64,000 nt of DNA from assembly GCF_907164915.1 (NCBI RefSeq), contig NW_025919417.1:1-64000 (forward strand), read 5' to 3'. Every line of letters begins with the position of its first letter. The first letter of the stretch is position 1. The notes under the pieces were generated by a model. That model was not told the DNA's origin. It searched no databases and saw only the letters and a list, made by a program, of their open reading frames with translations. Positions 31,365 to 43,589 of this stretch are shown here, piece by piece. The translations under genes and the position numbers were made by a program. This DNA comes from Impatiens glandulifera. Taxonomy: Eukaryota; Streptophyta; Magnoliopsida; Ericales; Balsaminaceae.

Positions 31365-31387
31365 CCTTGCTTGAGTATTGAAACTAA

Positions 31388-31401
31388 CTGCTCTGATACC
31401 A
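31388..31401 (-). promoter_or_regulatory. Copia primer-binding site
   Basis: TGGTATCAGAGCAG on the minus strand lies two bases inside the 5' LTR. It is complementary to the 3' end of plant initiator tRNA-Met, the usual primer for this group of elements. Confidence 0.92.
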
Positions 31402-31403
31402 AT

Positions 31404-32622
31404 TGTTAGGATCTAGGTCGCGGCTGGCGGACTGGGGTCTGACCGGTTAGCGCGTCTCACTCAAAAGGTGGTGATTAATCTGATTAGAGATTAACACCGA
31501 GGTTTAAATACTACACAAACTGTCACAAACCCTTGAACCGAGTTCAAGCGCGGAAGTGGTTTGTTTCAGGTTAAAGTAGCACACACACGAGATAGGCAGA
31601 ACCGGATTTGAATAAGACAGGTTTGAAGATTGCTGGGTCGGTTTTGGAACTTAGTAATTCGGTTTAGATGGAGTTGAATCGGTTAAAGCGATATTAATAT
31701 GTTAATGCAGATCGGTTAGAAGATAAAGCAGGCGGAAAGTAAATAACAGGACAGGTTTTTATGGATGTTCGGAGATAAAACTCCTACGTCACCCCTTCCT
31801 CTCAAAACCGCGAGAAGGATATTCACTAAGGAATACAAGCACAATCCGATCGAGACTTATTTCCTGCTCGATAACACCCGTACAATTTTAACCGAAATTG
31901 TAAATACACTTCAAATAAGCACTTAAGCTTTTTAGAGATAGAGCATAATCTTTTTACTTAGGCTGTAGAATATTCAGAACTTGTAACCCCCGCATTTACT
32001 CCTCTTCAGCTCCTTCTTTTATAGGTGAAATGTGCCAACGGTCACATTTCATTTCCTTGAATCTGATTGGTTGAGCAGAGGTTCAGTGATTCAGACTTGG
32101 CGGTCTAGTCTTCAGACCTGGCGGTCTAGTCTTCCAGTGTAGGTCAAACCGGCTAGGTTTGTCTTTTACTCAATATGGCAACTGTCGGCTGGACAGTTGT
32201 CTGTACTTGGAAGATTGCCTTTCTGATTTATCCTGAAGTAGAAAGATCTTGTAGGACGGTCTTCTACAGCCTGCAGACTGTCCTCAGACTTGTATGAATA
32301 TGGCAATACTATGTCTGTTCCTTCGGTATCATTCTCAGCAGATACCCGAAGTGTCTTTTTATGATGGTCGGTTATTTATGTTAACCGGATGACTTCCAGT
32401 TTTTCCATGGCTTCTGATTGACCGACTGTCTAGTGATTCTGGCCTTCTAATTTGATCGATCTTGTCTTTCTTGTTCAGTTAGGTTTTTGGTCGGTTTGAT
32501 TACTTGACCGGTTGAGTTTCTTAACCGGTTGAGTGACTTGGCCGGTTGAGTTGCTTAACCGTTCCTGCATAGGAAGTTTTTTTTTGTTAAGTTCTATTTA
32601 ACCGGTCTAATTTTATCTAACA
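31404..32622 (-). repeat. Copia 5' LTR
   Basis: This is 1,219 bp with TG...CA ends, the same length as the other LTR. Differences are scattered single substitutions with no net length change. The similarity indicates recent insertion. A further, older solo copy of this family lies at 56376-57699. Confidence 0.93.
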
Positions 32623-33030
32623 CAATTACCAGATCCACCTATCATTGCCGGCATAACCATAAAAAATATCATTAAAAAAGCGTGAGCCGTTATTAAAACA
32701 TTATAAAGTTGATGATTCCCACCAAGAATTTGATCACCGGGTCGTTCTAATTCCATACGAATCAGTACTAAGAAGCATGTGCCCATCACTCTAGCAATGG
32801 CACTGAAGATGAAATATAGAGTTCTTATATCCTTGTGGTTAGTGGAGAACAGCCAATGGACCAGATTTGTTGTAAAATTTCAATTATTTTGTTTCCTTCC
32901 TTATCAGATAGAGGTCTTTTAGGGAGCGAGACTCAAAAGAAATACTAGAATTCGGGATTTCGCGCCATAGAATGAATCAAAAAAACGTTTCCAATACCGG
33001 ACTCCCGCGGGGACTGTAAAATAGAAAGAA

Positions 33031-33369
33031 CTATACCAACCACCTACTCAGAACCCGCCCACGGACCATAATTCTAATCCCACATGCACTCGAAAAATGA
33101 GGGCTCGTTGCCCCCTAAACGAGAAGGTTGTCGGCGGTTTCATAAAGAACCGGGAGTGATGTTGAATTCGCAGTCAAAGAATTGACCACCTGCTCCATAT
33201 TGGTAGCAGGAGGGAGTGGAAACTGTGCACTTCAAAACAAAGAATTTAGTTGTTTTTTTATTTCATGATTCAATATATAGGATGCATGCTCTTTGATTAG
33301 GGGAGATGCATTCGGTGAATCCTGAAGGTATGCCATGAATTCGGCAAATAATTGACGTAATTGTATCAT
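33031..33369 (-). pseudogene. Broken copy of the 112-codon ORF upstream of cox1
   Basis: This is the inverted-duplicate counterpart of 12905-13243. It starts with the same ATGATACAATTACG but has a TGA where arm A has CGA, plus other substitutions, so it cannot encode the full product. Confidence 0.7.
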
Positions 33370-34485
33370 TTTTTATTTTTCTATATATTTATGATTCTCT
33401 GAACTCTTCTGAGTAAAGAAGAACTAAAGAGAGGGTTGGTTGTTGATCAACGAAAAGCATGGGCGAAAGATGTACAAACAGAAACGAAACTGGAACATCA
33501 TAACAACGAATTAATCAGAATCAATATCAAGTACAACAACCGAGACCGACGAAGATACTGTACTTGATTGATCGTACTAGATAGTATAAGATAAACAATA
33601 AACCTTTCATACGCAATTCCTCGATCCATTCATTAATGCGCAAGAGAAAGTGTTCCATCAGACTAGAGGGAAGTTGGTCTTTCTCAACGTGGTGTACGAA
33701 AACCCATTCACAAGGTTTTTCTATAATCAAGTGTCAATGGTGTGGTACACGTACTTGATCGAGTGTTTTCCCGTGAGACTGAAAGAAGGATTTGATTACC
33801 AACGTCGGGAAAGGTGGTTATGGAAAGCCTATCATGACATCGTTTATCGCGGTTCATGTGTGGCTGCTTGCTCTTGCCTTTCCTTGTCCAACTGCCAGCG
33901 ATTGAGATAAATCTTTCTCCTAGTAAATGCAACCAAACTCCTCTGTTTATGGTAGAAAACAAACGTCCTTCTCGTGAACCTACATGGCTTGGAGCTTAAT
34001 CTCGATCTCAATCTAGACATTAAGTGTCTGGTCTTCAATCGATTGCACCGTCTTGATCAAATAATTAAGAGAAGAGACTAGAGTCTTCTTTCTTGCTAGG
34101 CGGATTAATGTTGTCAATAGTATGTTTCATAAATCATTAATCTTATTCTTACTTACTGAAACTCCTTCGCTTTTGGCTCTTCTCGGGAAGGGCTGGTCTG
34201 CTTGGGTAGCTCAATTCCAAAACGTAGATGAATCACCTTTTTGGGGCTAGGCATAAAAGCTTTTGCGGAATATGAATAGCGAATGCAGGCACAAGAGAAA
34301 GGGTAATTTACCTTCTGGGATGAATTATGACTTCTTTTGCCAGGACGTTTTCTAACTTTAGGAGCACACATTGGCTAATTCCATCGAGTAGGTCTTTTAT
34401 CTAGATCTTCTTTTTCATACTTTGGTCAGTATAATTTGGAAGTTATAATAATATATGTTTTAGCTGATCTCTTCAAGAATACTTA
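33370..34485. other. Mitochondrial-type spacer, inverted copy
   Basis: This is the reverse complement of 11771-12904 with scattered substitutions. It contains the same small unrecognised frames (33650-33910 and 34153-34371). No independent gene is seen. Confidence 0.6.
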
Positions 34486-35829
34486 TGACCTTATATTAGG
34501 GTACCAACTCTGGTAGAATAGCTTAATAAGACTGTTAAATTACAAGCTAAAATGCTTAAAGAGGCTGCTAAAAAGGAGCCTATTAATATTAATAATAATA
34601 AGGGGTCTTTTACAAAGAAGCCAGGTGAAAAAGAGATTGAATTACCGTTTGGTGTGTATTTAGTAAACTTCTTACTTGATAGAGACTTTATTCTTATTAA
34701 TAAAGAGTTAGAAGACACCAAAGTGTCTAATAAGTCAGGTTATTATTATAAGCCCAGTAATGTTATAGCAATATGTAATTTTGAGATTAATCTCCTTCCG
34801 ATCAAATACAATCTACCAATGTTATGTAAGCCTTTGGCTTGGTACAGCACTAATGATGACAGCCCTAAATCTGTATCCAAATTAAAAGGTGGTTACTTAA
34901 CCGTCGCACATGAAAAAATTACCCGCTATAGCGTATTATCTTCCCGTGACTCGTGTAATTTCAATATAAAATTGAATGATAATTACAAAGATCTATGTTC
35001 AACCATGAACTCCTTACAGGAGAAGGCTTTTGAGATTAACAAGGATGTATTGAGTTTTTATAATAAAAATTATGATCAATTAGTAGAATCAGAACTATTA
35101 ATGCCTAGATTTCTAGCTTCATTGAATATTAAAAAGGCCATAGAGATATTTAAGTCTATATACATAGAGAATCTTTCAGAAAAGATTGATTCTAAATATG
35201 AGTATATGAAAATGATATAATGAGGCGTATCCAACGTGCTCGTTATGAAACCTTCATAATCAATCTAGCATCAGCCTACGAAGGTTATCAATTTTATCTG
35301 CGAGCCTTCCTTGACTTTCATTCTCGGATCTACCGCGCTGGGATATTCTATTTCCATGAACGTGATTTTACTCGAAGTCTAATAGTATTTTCTACTAGGC
35401 CTAGGGATAGTGATAATAAGGATACCTATAAAAAGTATTAACCTCAGCTGCAGCTTTTCATTATAAGAAGTTCAATAATAATGATTATGCTAGTAAATTA
35501 TATCTCGAAGAGGAAATGAACTTTAATTCATCGGATAAAAGTCTCATACAGTTTGCTGTTGATGGTAGTAACCCCTATCAGTTCATAAGCAAGGTACTAT
35601 GTATCAAAGGCGGCGGTACTACTGCTCCTTGTCAAATTCCTATCACACAAGATGCCTCTGCAAGTGCTTATCAGATCATGAGTCTCCTTTTGTTAGATGT
35701 AGAAATAGCTAAGCATACAAATAGAATTCCGGAAGAAAATGGAAATATCATGGATATTCATACCTTATTTCAAGATGAGTTAACTGTTTACTGTAAAGAA
35801 AAATATAAAGAGAATCCAAAACTATATAT
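34486..35829 (+). pseudogene. Mitochondrial-plasmid RNA polymerase (rpo), copy B
   Basis: This copy of the T7-type RNA polymerase is in opposite orientation to copy A. It has the same start region (ATG at 34552) and reads to a single-base loss of A near 35212 that truncates the frame at 35220. The next frame, 35220-35441, ends at a second loss in an A run near 35435. The third, from 35516, contains the catalytic ITQDASASAYQIMS region. Homology stops at 35829, just before motif B, where Ty3 protease sequence begins in a continuing frame. These frameshifts differ from those in copy A, so the two decayed independently after duplication. Confidence 0.85.
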
Positions 35830-38800
35830 GAAGGTATTGACAATGACAGGGTATGATATTGTGCTGGGAATCGAATGGATGATTACTCTAGGCCCTTCAA
35901 AATGGGACTTTGAAGAATTAACACTCTCTTTTAAAAGTGAAGGGATAACCACGGTCTTGTAAGGCATACCCCATACACAAATCAATTTAATGAAGGGTGA
36001 TCACCTAGAGAAGTTATTAAAGAAAGGCAATGTTGCTGCCATGATCCAAATAAGAAGTGAAAACGAAGCACAATTTTTCTCGCTCTCTACAAGGCCACCA
36101 GATGATATTCCTGAAGACCTTCAGCAAATGCTAAATGACTTCACCTAATATTCCAGCAACCTGAGGACTTACCACCTTCCAGAGAACAAGATCACATCCC
36201 ATTAAAGGAAGGCACGAAAGCTGTATGCATGCGTCCCTACCGATATCCTGCCCTGCAGAAGATATAAATTGAACATTTTGTCAATGATATGCTGGACAGG
36301 GGAGTCATAAGGAGAAGCCACAGCTCTTTTGCCGCCCCTGTGGTGTTAGTCCGAAAGAAAGACTTATCCTGGAGAATGTGTATTGATTATAGGCGGCTCA
36401 ACTCAGCAACCATTAAGGATAAATTTCCTATTCCGATCATTGAAGAATTAATGGAAGAATTGCATGGGTCCAGGTTCTTTTCCAAGCTCGATTTGCGCTG
36501 AGGGTTCCACCAGATAAGGATGCACCCAGGTGACTGCCACAAAACAACATTCCGGACTCACGAAGGCCTGTATGAGTTTTTGGTGATGCCCTTCAGCCTA
36601 ACCAATGCACCGTCCTCCTTCCAAAGCTTAATGAATGCGACCCTGAAACAATTCCTAAGGAAGTTTGTGCTAGTATTTTTTGATGACATCCTAGTATACA
36701 GCCCGAGCTGGAAGGAACATATCCATCACCTACATAAGGTACTTTCAATATTACAATATAACGAGTTATTCCTTAATAGGGGAAATGTAATTTTGGGTGC
36801 AAGCAAATTTCCTATCTTGGCCATATCCTTAACGAGAATGGTGTAGTCACGAATCCAGCAAAGTTAGAAGCAATGAGCACATGGCCAATTCCAGAATCTC
36901 TTAAGCAATTGAAAGGGTTCCTTGGTATGACCGGATACTATAGAAGATTTATAAAAGTCTACGGCTCCATAGCACGACCCCTCACAGCCCTGTTGAAAAA
37001 AGGTCAGTTTGAATGGAATAAAGAAGCTGAAGATGCATTCTTATTGTTGAAGCAGTGTATGATTTCCCCTCCGGTCCTGGAGCTTCCAAATTTCAATATT
37101 CCCTTTGTAGTAGAGACCGATGCAAGCGGAGTTGGTATAGGGGCAATACTAATGCAAAAAGGTCGACCCATTTCATTCATAAGCAATGCGATTGAACTAG
37201 AAAAGTTACCATCATCCACGTATGAAAAAGAGTTGATGGCCTTGACCTTTGCGGTGGAGAAATGGAGATCTTACCTTAGGTACAAGCAATTCATTGTGAA
37301 GACCGATCATAAAGCTCTTAAATACTTGCTAGAACAAAGAGTTCAAACCCCAGCACATGAAAAATGGCTCTATAAATTGGTGGGATATGACTTTGTTGTT
37401 CAATATAAAAGGGGAAAAGAAAACTTGGTGGCAGATGCTTTGTCGAGGCGGGTAGCAGGTGTCCAATGTGCAGGAATTTCGGTCTATCACACTACTATCC
37501 AAAAACAAATTCAGGAAAGTTATGAAGAAGATTCCAACTTAGCCAAAGTCATTCGTGAAATTCTTGTTAATGTTGATTCTCACCCAGAATGCTCATATGA
37601 CCACGAGTTGTTAAGAAAAAGGGATCAGCTGGTGGTGGGAAAGAATAACGATCTCAGAAATATCTTAATTGCAGCCATGCACTTGGGAGCAGAAGGGGGG
37701 CATTCGGGGACTCTGGTCACCCAGAAGAAAATGCAGCTTGTTTACTCTTGGCCAGGGATACTTAAAGATATTAGAGAATTTGTCCGAACCTATGAAGTTT
37801 GCCAAAAAAATAAACCTGATAACTCAGCATATAGGGGTCTGCTTCAGCCCTTGGCAATTCCCAATCGATTTTTGGAATCGGTCTCCATGGATTTCATTGA
37901 AAGCTTGCCTAAGTCAAAAGGTAAAAGTGTTATATTTGTGGTAGTTGACAGACTATCGAAGATGGCCCACTTTATGAGTCTGCAACACCCCTTTTTTGCC
38001 CAAACAGTAGCTGAATTATTTGTGGACAACGTTTCCAAGCTCCACGGAATGCCAACAACCATCATCAGTGATCGGGGCAAAGTGTTCTTAAGCACCTTTT
38101 GGCGGGAATTTTTAAGTATACAAGGAGTAAAACAAGTTTTATCTTCAGCCTATCACCCTAGACGGATGGCCAGACCGAGATAGTTAACAAATGCTTGGTC
38201 ACTTATCTACGCTGCATGGCTGGCCAAACTCCGAAAGATTGGATACACTGGTTGCCTTTGGCTGAATGGTGGTATAATACTAATTTCCATACAGCAATAC
38301 AAAACACCTTTTAAATCCATATATGGATACCCCCACCGGTCCACACACCGTATGTAGCAGGAGACTCGAGAGTGGAAGAAGTGGATGTATCGCTAACAGC
38401 CAGGGAAGCCTCACTCCAACTCAAAAAATTCCATTTGAAAAGAGCCCAGAATCGTATGAAGCAGCAGCAAGACAAGAAGAGAAAAGATGTCACATAGCAA
38501 GTGGGTAGCTGGGCATTGGTGAAGTTACAGACATATATACAACGTTCGGTCCATATGTTATTCCACAAGCTCTCACCAAAGAATTTTGGGCCATTTGAAG
38601 TGTTGGAAAGGATTGGGGATGTTGCTTACAAGCTGGAACTCGGGACCGACAACAGGATACACAATGCCTTCCTTGTCTCATAATTAAAATCATTCCAAGG
38701 TACCCCTGCTGCTGTTGAAAATATTCCCCAACCTAGCACACAACCAAACAGGACCGGGAAAATTGTGGGTGAACAAGACATAATGGTGCATGGGAAAATG

Positions 38801-38940
38801 AAAAAACAGCTTCTAGTTAATTGGGATGGGGCCCAAACAGAAGACCAAACTTAGGAAGATGCAGAAGTTATAAGTATTCAATGCTCAGAGATGCTACCAG
38901 CAAGGAGGAAAACAAGTCAACATTCTCTTCGTTGGGGTCG
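35830..38940 (+). pseudogene. Ty3-gypsy pol with chromodomain tail (broken)
   Basis: RT runs about 36230-36870 with [17 protein letters not shown] followed by a TGA, and the catalytic FFDDILVYS. A shift near 36800 leads to the frame 36873-38183, with GYYRRFIK, RNase H (ETDASGVGIGAIL, KTDHKALKYLL), the integrase zinc region (H...GGHSG...C..C near 37690-37810) and core (SMDFIESLPKSKG, VDRLSKMAHF, ISDRGKVFL). Another shift near 38160 precedes the integrase C-terminus. Near 38770-38880 a chromodomain-like block (LVNWDG...EDAEVI) carries one stop. At least four breaks make it non-functional. Confidence 0.85.
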
Positions 38941-38964
38941 ACGAACTTCTAATGGGGGAGATGA

Positions 38965-39443
38965 TGTTACGATCCACGAATAAGAAAGTGCACCCTCCTC
39001 GGTCTCGTTCTCGGTCCTATGGAACACTTGGGCTAGCTTTATGTTTTGTTTAATAATTCATCTTTTGTCTTCTCTTATATTTCTTTAAAACCGAATTCTG
39101 TTATTTTGGTAGTTGTTGTAAAAAGTTTGTAACCGACTCTTGGGTAATTCAGCCTCTTTAAATGCTGATGCTCACCCCACTTTTTGGGGCTATGAATTGA
39201 ATCTTTTGAAAGTTGTGCTCTAAGTTATTCTCCCGGTCTTGGACCCCTATCTTGGACTACTAGGTGTAATCTAGTAGTATTTCTCTTCTCACCTTCGTCT
39301 CTTCTCTCCTTACCCTCGAATTCTCTTCTCATTTTATGTCCGCTGCGATTGAGTGTTGAATTCAACCATCGGCCCCGATTATCAAGAACCCGTTTCTTGA
39401 ATTGAAGAACTCGAAAGGCTCGGTTATAGCTTAAAGCTTAACA
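38965..39443 (+). repeat. Ty3-gypsy 3' LTR
   Basis: This is 479 bp, TGTTACGATCCACG to TTAACA, directly after the polypurine tract. It is related to the solo LTR at 20893-21370. It is followed at once by the SINE-like repeat body. Confidence 0.85.
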
Positions 39444-39605
39444 CATACCTATAACATTTATTTTTAACCGTTTTAAGTTTATGGGCGGGTCAACCCAGAA
39501 TCTGACCCAAGTATCCATTTCCTCTCACATATTTATCCAAATTAACCACAGCTCTCGACTCGTCAATCCGGACACTTTCAAAATTAAGCATCATTATATA
39601 TATAG
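39444..39605 (+). repeat. SINE-like repeat, 3' part
   Basis: It matches 2772-2945 (CATACCTATAACATTT ... GGGCGGGTCAAC ... CACTTTCAAAATTAA). The 5' part with the pol III boxes is missing, replaced by the Ty3 LTR, so the Ty3 element was probably inserted into this repeat. Confidence 0.6.
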
Positions 39606-41100
39606 ATAATATGGAGAGCGACGTTGGGTCAGCGAGCCCCAACGACGCCCCACCTGTAGTCAAGTGGATTAAAATGCAGGGTGGATGAAAGAGAAAAAAA
39701 TGAATAATAATTACTCTTCCTCGGTCTCTCTCCTCCCTCTTTGATTTCCCTTTTCTTCCTTCTTTTACGTTTTTGGCTTTTTTCTTCCCTTTTCCTTCCA
39801 CGATTTTGGCTTTCTTCTTTCATCCATCTTCTATGACTTTGAGTATCTTCTTTAGTAAGTTCTAAAATGATAAGCTTCAATAACAAACAAAAATGTTGAA
39901 CAACTCAAACACTAAAATCATTTTATTTTTACTTTTAAGGAGAATCAGCTTCCTTCAACTACATCTAAGTTCAACACTAAGGGAAGGTAAGTTGTCGAAC
40001 ATGATCATCTTGTACTTAGGGTTATTCTGAACATGTCATGTTCGGGAACTAAATTGAATATTTGGAAACTGTTTTTATTTTTATTTATGATTTCTATATC
40101 CGAGTTAAGAGATTTGATGACATGGTATAGAATATACTTATAGTAATGGAAATTCAGAAATTGAAAGGTTAGCTGAATTATGTTTGGAGAAGATAATGCC
40201 TCATTTTCATAAATGGTACTTTCATTTTCATAAATGGTACTTTCAGATAATGAATCATAAGATATTTGGGTTTTGTAAGGAATACAGATTCGTTTATTTC
40301 GCGATTTTAGAAGAGTCTCTTTATAATTGAGGTGTTTATAAGTTTCTAAAAACTATTGTGGATGAATTCAAAAAAGCTATCAATAATAGTTATAGAAGAC
40401 ACATGACAAATATTAATGCTCTTGATTTGTAATAACAGTTTTATCTGTTATTCATAGGTTGATTGTTTATTTAGATAAGGATGCAACCATGTTATTCATA
40501 GGTTGATTATTCATAGGTTGATTGTTTATTTAGATAAGGATGCAACCATGTTATTCATAGGTTGATTGTTTCATATGCTTAAAATCTTCCCGAACATGAC
40601 CATGTTCTGATAGAAATGGTAATGTTCGGGACCATTTCTATTAGAACATAGTCATATTTGAGACCATTTCGTTGAAATTTTATGATAACTTTCATTGCTA
40701 ATATCATTTTTTCTGTCTTTATTTGCTAATATCCTTTTTGTAAAGTATATAAAAGGAACCTCCGTTGGTGGCCCTCGACAACAGATTTGTCATTGATGGT
40801 CATTACTGCTACAACACCCTCTGCTCTCTCACTTCCAGCTCCATTCTCTCCCTCATCTCTAGCTCCCACCGCACCCTTCGCTCCCTTATCTCCAGTTTCC
40901 ACCTCACCCTATGTTCCCTCATCTCCAGATCCCTCACCTCCTCCCTCCCCAAAAAAATCTGAATACAACATTTTATTGACTAGGACCTCGTCAAATGGAC
41001 TTTTCAATCTAATAAAACAATTGACAAAAGAATAGAAACATGTCCTGAAGGTCATAGTTTCGGAGGGCTTCTTACACTTGCCCTTTCAAAATGTCCAGGC
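39606..41100. other. Unassigned AT-rich DNA with short direct repeats
   Basis: A 21-22 bp duplication (TTTCATTTTCATAAATGGTAC) lies at 40203-40246. A roughly 60 bp unit (TTATTCATAGGTTGATTG ... GATGCAACCATG) is repeated within 40439-40575. A TATA-like TATATAAAAGG at 40746-40756 precedes an 82-codon proline/serine-rich frame (40787-41035), which I do not recognise and which may be chance. No other gene is seen. Confidence 0.4.
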
Positions 41101-41697
41101 GAACTCTCTCGACACCTCGTCAGGTCATTCGACGATGAAATTTGCATTTCAATGCATTTTTTATAATAGTTTATAAATATTCAAATAAAATCACATATCA
41201 AAAATTAATCTTATTTCGACCCATTTTGTTCATACTCTTTCGATTACATATTGTTTACATTTGGTTGGAGTTTGACCTCTAGCCCTTACTCTCACGGGAG
41301 AGTGGATCAATTGTGTTGGTGTAGAAGGTGTATGTGAAGAAAGGTGTATGTGCAAAAGTTGTTGGTGTAGAAGTGAATGTTGTCGAATATGGAATAAAAT
41401 TTTCCTTCACTTCTTTCACCACTTCAGCCAAAAAAGAAATATTTTGATCGAATTGTGCTGCAATCTATTGGAGCTCTTGCATCATTGGAGTAAGATAGTT
41501 ATACCAATTTCTTTCAATGTCAACCATATCCGAATCAAAAATGTTATTGATACTTTAATAACCTCGCGCTAGCGGTCTATGATTCACCTTCATTATTCTC
41601 AAAACTGCCGAAATTTGTCTACACGGGAGTCCACTGAACTCAAATTGTTGATATTGATTGTTTACAAAATACCTCTCCATCGGGGTGAAATTTACCT
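41101..41697. other. Unassigned stretch left of the CACTA remnant
   Basis: Short frames occur on both strands without recognisable motifs. The boundary of the CACTA element to the right is not sharply defined here, so part of this may belong to captured sequence. Confidence 0.35.
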
Positions 41698-41815
41698 TTA
41701 CAAAAATTTCTCTTCAATGTTTGGAAAGACCTTTTCCATTGCAATGGCCACTGATCGACATTGGTCAATTATTATTGCCTTTGGAGCACGTTCGTTCATA
41801 CATGTCAACCATAAA
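41698..41815 (-). pseudogene. FAR1/MULE-type transposase fragment
   Basis: The minus-strand frame reads WLTCMNERAPKAIIIDQ and AIAMEKVFPN. This resembles the conserved MULE/FAR1 transposase segment (W...M....P..IITDQ...M..AI..VFP), including the aspartate of the DDE triad. Only about 40 codons remain. It is joined to the truncated CACTA transposase-associated domain inside the shared phrase CATCATTTATGG. Confidence 0.6.
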
Positions 41816-41999
41816 TGATGAGGTGAGTCTTCACTTCGTCTATTTCCATAAACGGCGTGTTCAAGCATTTCACGCAAGGACATTTCACTGTTTGTCGGGA
41901 TGTACTCCTAACAGCAAACTCGAGGAATTTGTCAACACCTTCCTCGTAATCTGGATGATCTCGACGTAAGGTCATCCAACTTTTATCGGGTACTTCCAT
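41816..41999 (-). pseudogene. CACTA TNPD N-terminus (transposase-associated domain)
   Basis: The ATG at 41999 starts MEVPDKSWM. The domain runs through RDHPDYEEGVDKFLEFA, CPCVKCLNTPF and DEVKTHLIIYG, as in the transposase-associated domain of En/Spm TNPD proteins. The right element encodes the same protein start at 58886 with two or three substitutions. It is truncated where FAR1-like sequence begins. Confidence 0.8.
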
Positions 42000-42019
42000 C
42001 TTTCTAATAAAATGGAAAA

Positions 42020-43200
42020 CAACCCACATTATTATTTACTTAACTTTGTCTAAATTAATTAGGATTACATAATTCTAACATAATCTCTACATATCCAACC
42101 AAAATTCCACATAATCTAACATTATCCAACCAAAATTCCACCTTAAATCTAACATACATATAATCTAACATTATTTCATTCATACACATTTCAAAGCAAT
42201 CAATTCTAATCCAACATAATTTTATTCATACACAATTCATTCCATATAACAATTCTAACCTAAAATCAAATCTAATTCAAACCCAATCTAATTCAACATT
42301 TCAAACCTAATCTTACATAAATCAAACCTAATCTAACATAAATCAACCCAAACATAAATCAAACTTAAATCTAACATTAAAATCTAACATAAATCTAACA
42401 TTAAATTACTAACCTAACCATATAATAAAATAACAGTAATTAACCTTGCACAAAAAGAGCGACGAAGAAGAGCGGTTGTAGGTAGATCGAACAATAATAA
42501 ACCATATTAATCAAACAATAAAGTATGAATCAAAAACCAAATACAACAATTCATACAAAATTCAATCCAATTCATACAAATTTCAAAAAAATCCAATTCA
42601 ATTCTAACATAAATCAATACTAACCTAAAATCCAATTCATAAAAATTCCAACTAAATCCAATTCATACAAATTTCAACCCAATTCAATTCTAAATTCAAT
42701 CCAATTCATACAAATTCCAAAAAAAATCTAATTCAATTCTAAATTCAATCCAATTCATACAAATTTCAATCCAATTCAATTCTAAATTCAATCCAATTCA
42801 ATTCTAAATTCAATCCAATTCATACAAATTCCAACTAAATCCAATTCATACAAATTTCAATCCAATTCAATTCTAAATTCAATCCAATTCATACAAATTT
42901 CAAAAAAATCCAATTCAATTCTAAATTCAATCCAATTCATACAAATTCCAAAAAATCCAATTCAATTCTAACCTAAATCATTTCAATTCAATTCAAAATC
43001 AAAATCAAACCTAAATAAATTCAATTCAATATCAAACCTAAAACCTAACTCAATTCATTTCAAAATCTAACCTAAATCAATTCAATTCAAAATCAAACCT
43101 AAATCAATCCAATTTAAACAAAATCTAACATAAATCAAACAAAATATAATCCAATTCAAACAAAACTAAATTAATCCAACAATTTATATAAACTTAACTA
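42020..43200. repeat. Low-complexity CAATTCA-rich tract of the left CACTA
   Basis: Degenerate short repeats (CCAATTCATACAAATT, CAATTCTAAATTCAATC) fill about 1.1 kb. The right element has the complementary type of tract (GGTTTGATTTTGGTTTGATT) at 57727-58320, in the same place upstream of TNPD, so this is a family feature. No coding content. Confidence 0.7.
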
Positions 43201-43575
43201 ACAATTTTTTTTAAAAAAAATAAACCTTACCTTTACTGGGAAGCGGCGGAGCGGCGGAGAAGTCGGCGGCGGCAGGTGGAGGTTGCAGGTGGAGTCGTTG
43301 GCTGTAGGTTGAATCACCGGCGAGATCCTTGGCGGCAGGAAGAACCAGCAGCGACAGCAAGACCCAACAGCGTCGTCGATGGAGGGTTCCGTCGAGGGGG
43401 TCTTCAATAGGACGTCGGCGTCGAGGGGGTTTAGGGTTGTGTCGTTGTCGTCGTCGTCGGATCGGAGAGAGATGCGGTGGGGAAAGAGGGATCGGGGAGA
43501 GAGCGGCGGTGGGCTGATGAGAGAAAGAGGGATCGGGGAGAGAGAGGGGATCGGGGAAAGAAGAGGGTTTTTATT
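43201..43575 (-). other. GC-rich leader-like block upstream of TNPD
   Basis: On the minus strand this is a CT/GC-rich stretch with many CCGCCGCC and CTCTCTC groups. It resembles the 5' leader near 56095-56345 of the right element. It probably holds the TNPD 5' UTR or first exon. Apparent ORFs in it (43198-43407 on the minus strand) are low-complexity. Confidence 0.45.
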
Positions 43576-43589
43576 TTTTTAAAGGTCAA

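Larger units (their letters stand above)
21416..32622 (-). mobile_element. Ty1-copia (Sirevirus-like) retrotransposon, complete structure
   Basis: The element is 11,207 bp, oriented on the minus strand and flanked by the perfect 5 bp duplication CAATT (21411-21415, 32623-32627) inside cox1. The LTRs are 1,219 bp each and nearly identical. The internal order on the minus strand is PBS, gag, protease, integrase, reverse transcriptase, RNase H, three extra ORFs, PPT. The RNase H motif KSTSGTCQFLG...LVSW and the long gag are typical of Sireviruses. Coding regions contain stops and frameshifts, so the copy is not autonomous although its LTRs indicate a recent insertion. Confidence 0.93.
35830..39443 (+). 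mobile_element. 5'-truncated Ty3-gypsy chromovirus
   Basis: It contains, in order, the end of an aspartic protease domain (GYDIVLGIEWM), reverse transcriptase, RNase H, integrase, a chromodomain-like tail, a polypurine tract (AATGGGGGAGATGA, 38951-38964) and a 479 bp 3' LTR. The 5' LTR, gag and most of the protease are absent. The left edge abuts the mitochondrial rpo copy at 35829/35830, pointing to a deletion or illegitimate recombination rather than a clean insertion. Confidence 0.88.

Noticed and set aside
40787..41035. 82-codon Pro/Ser-rich ORF with an upstream TATA box
   Set aside because: Composition is low-complexity and no family is recognised, so it is noted only inside the spacer entry.
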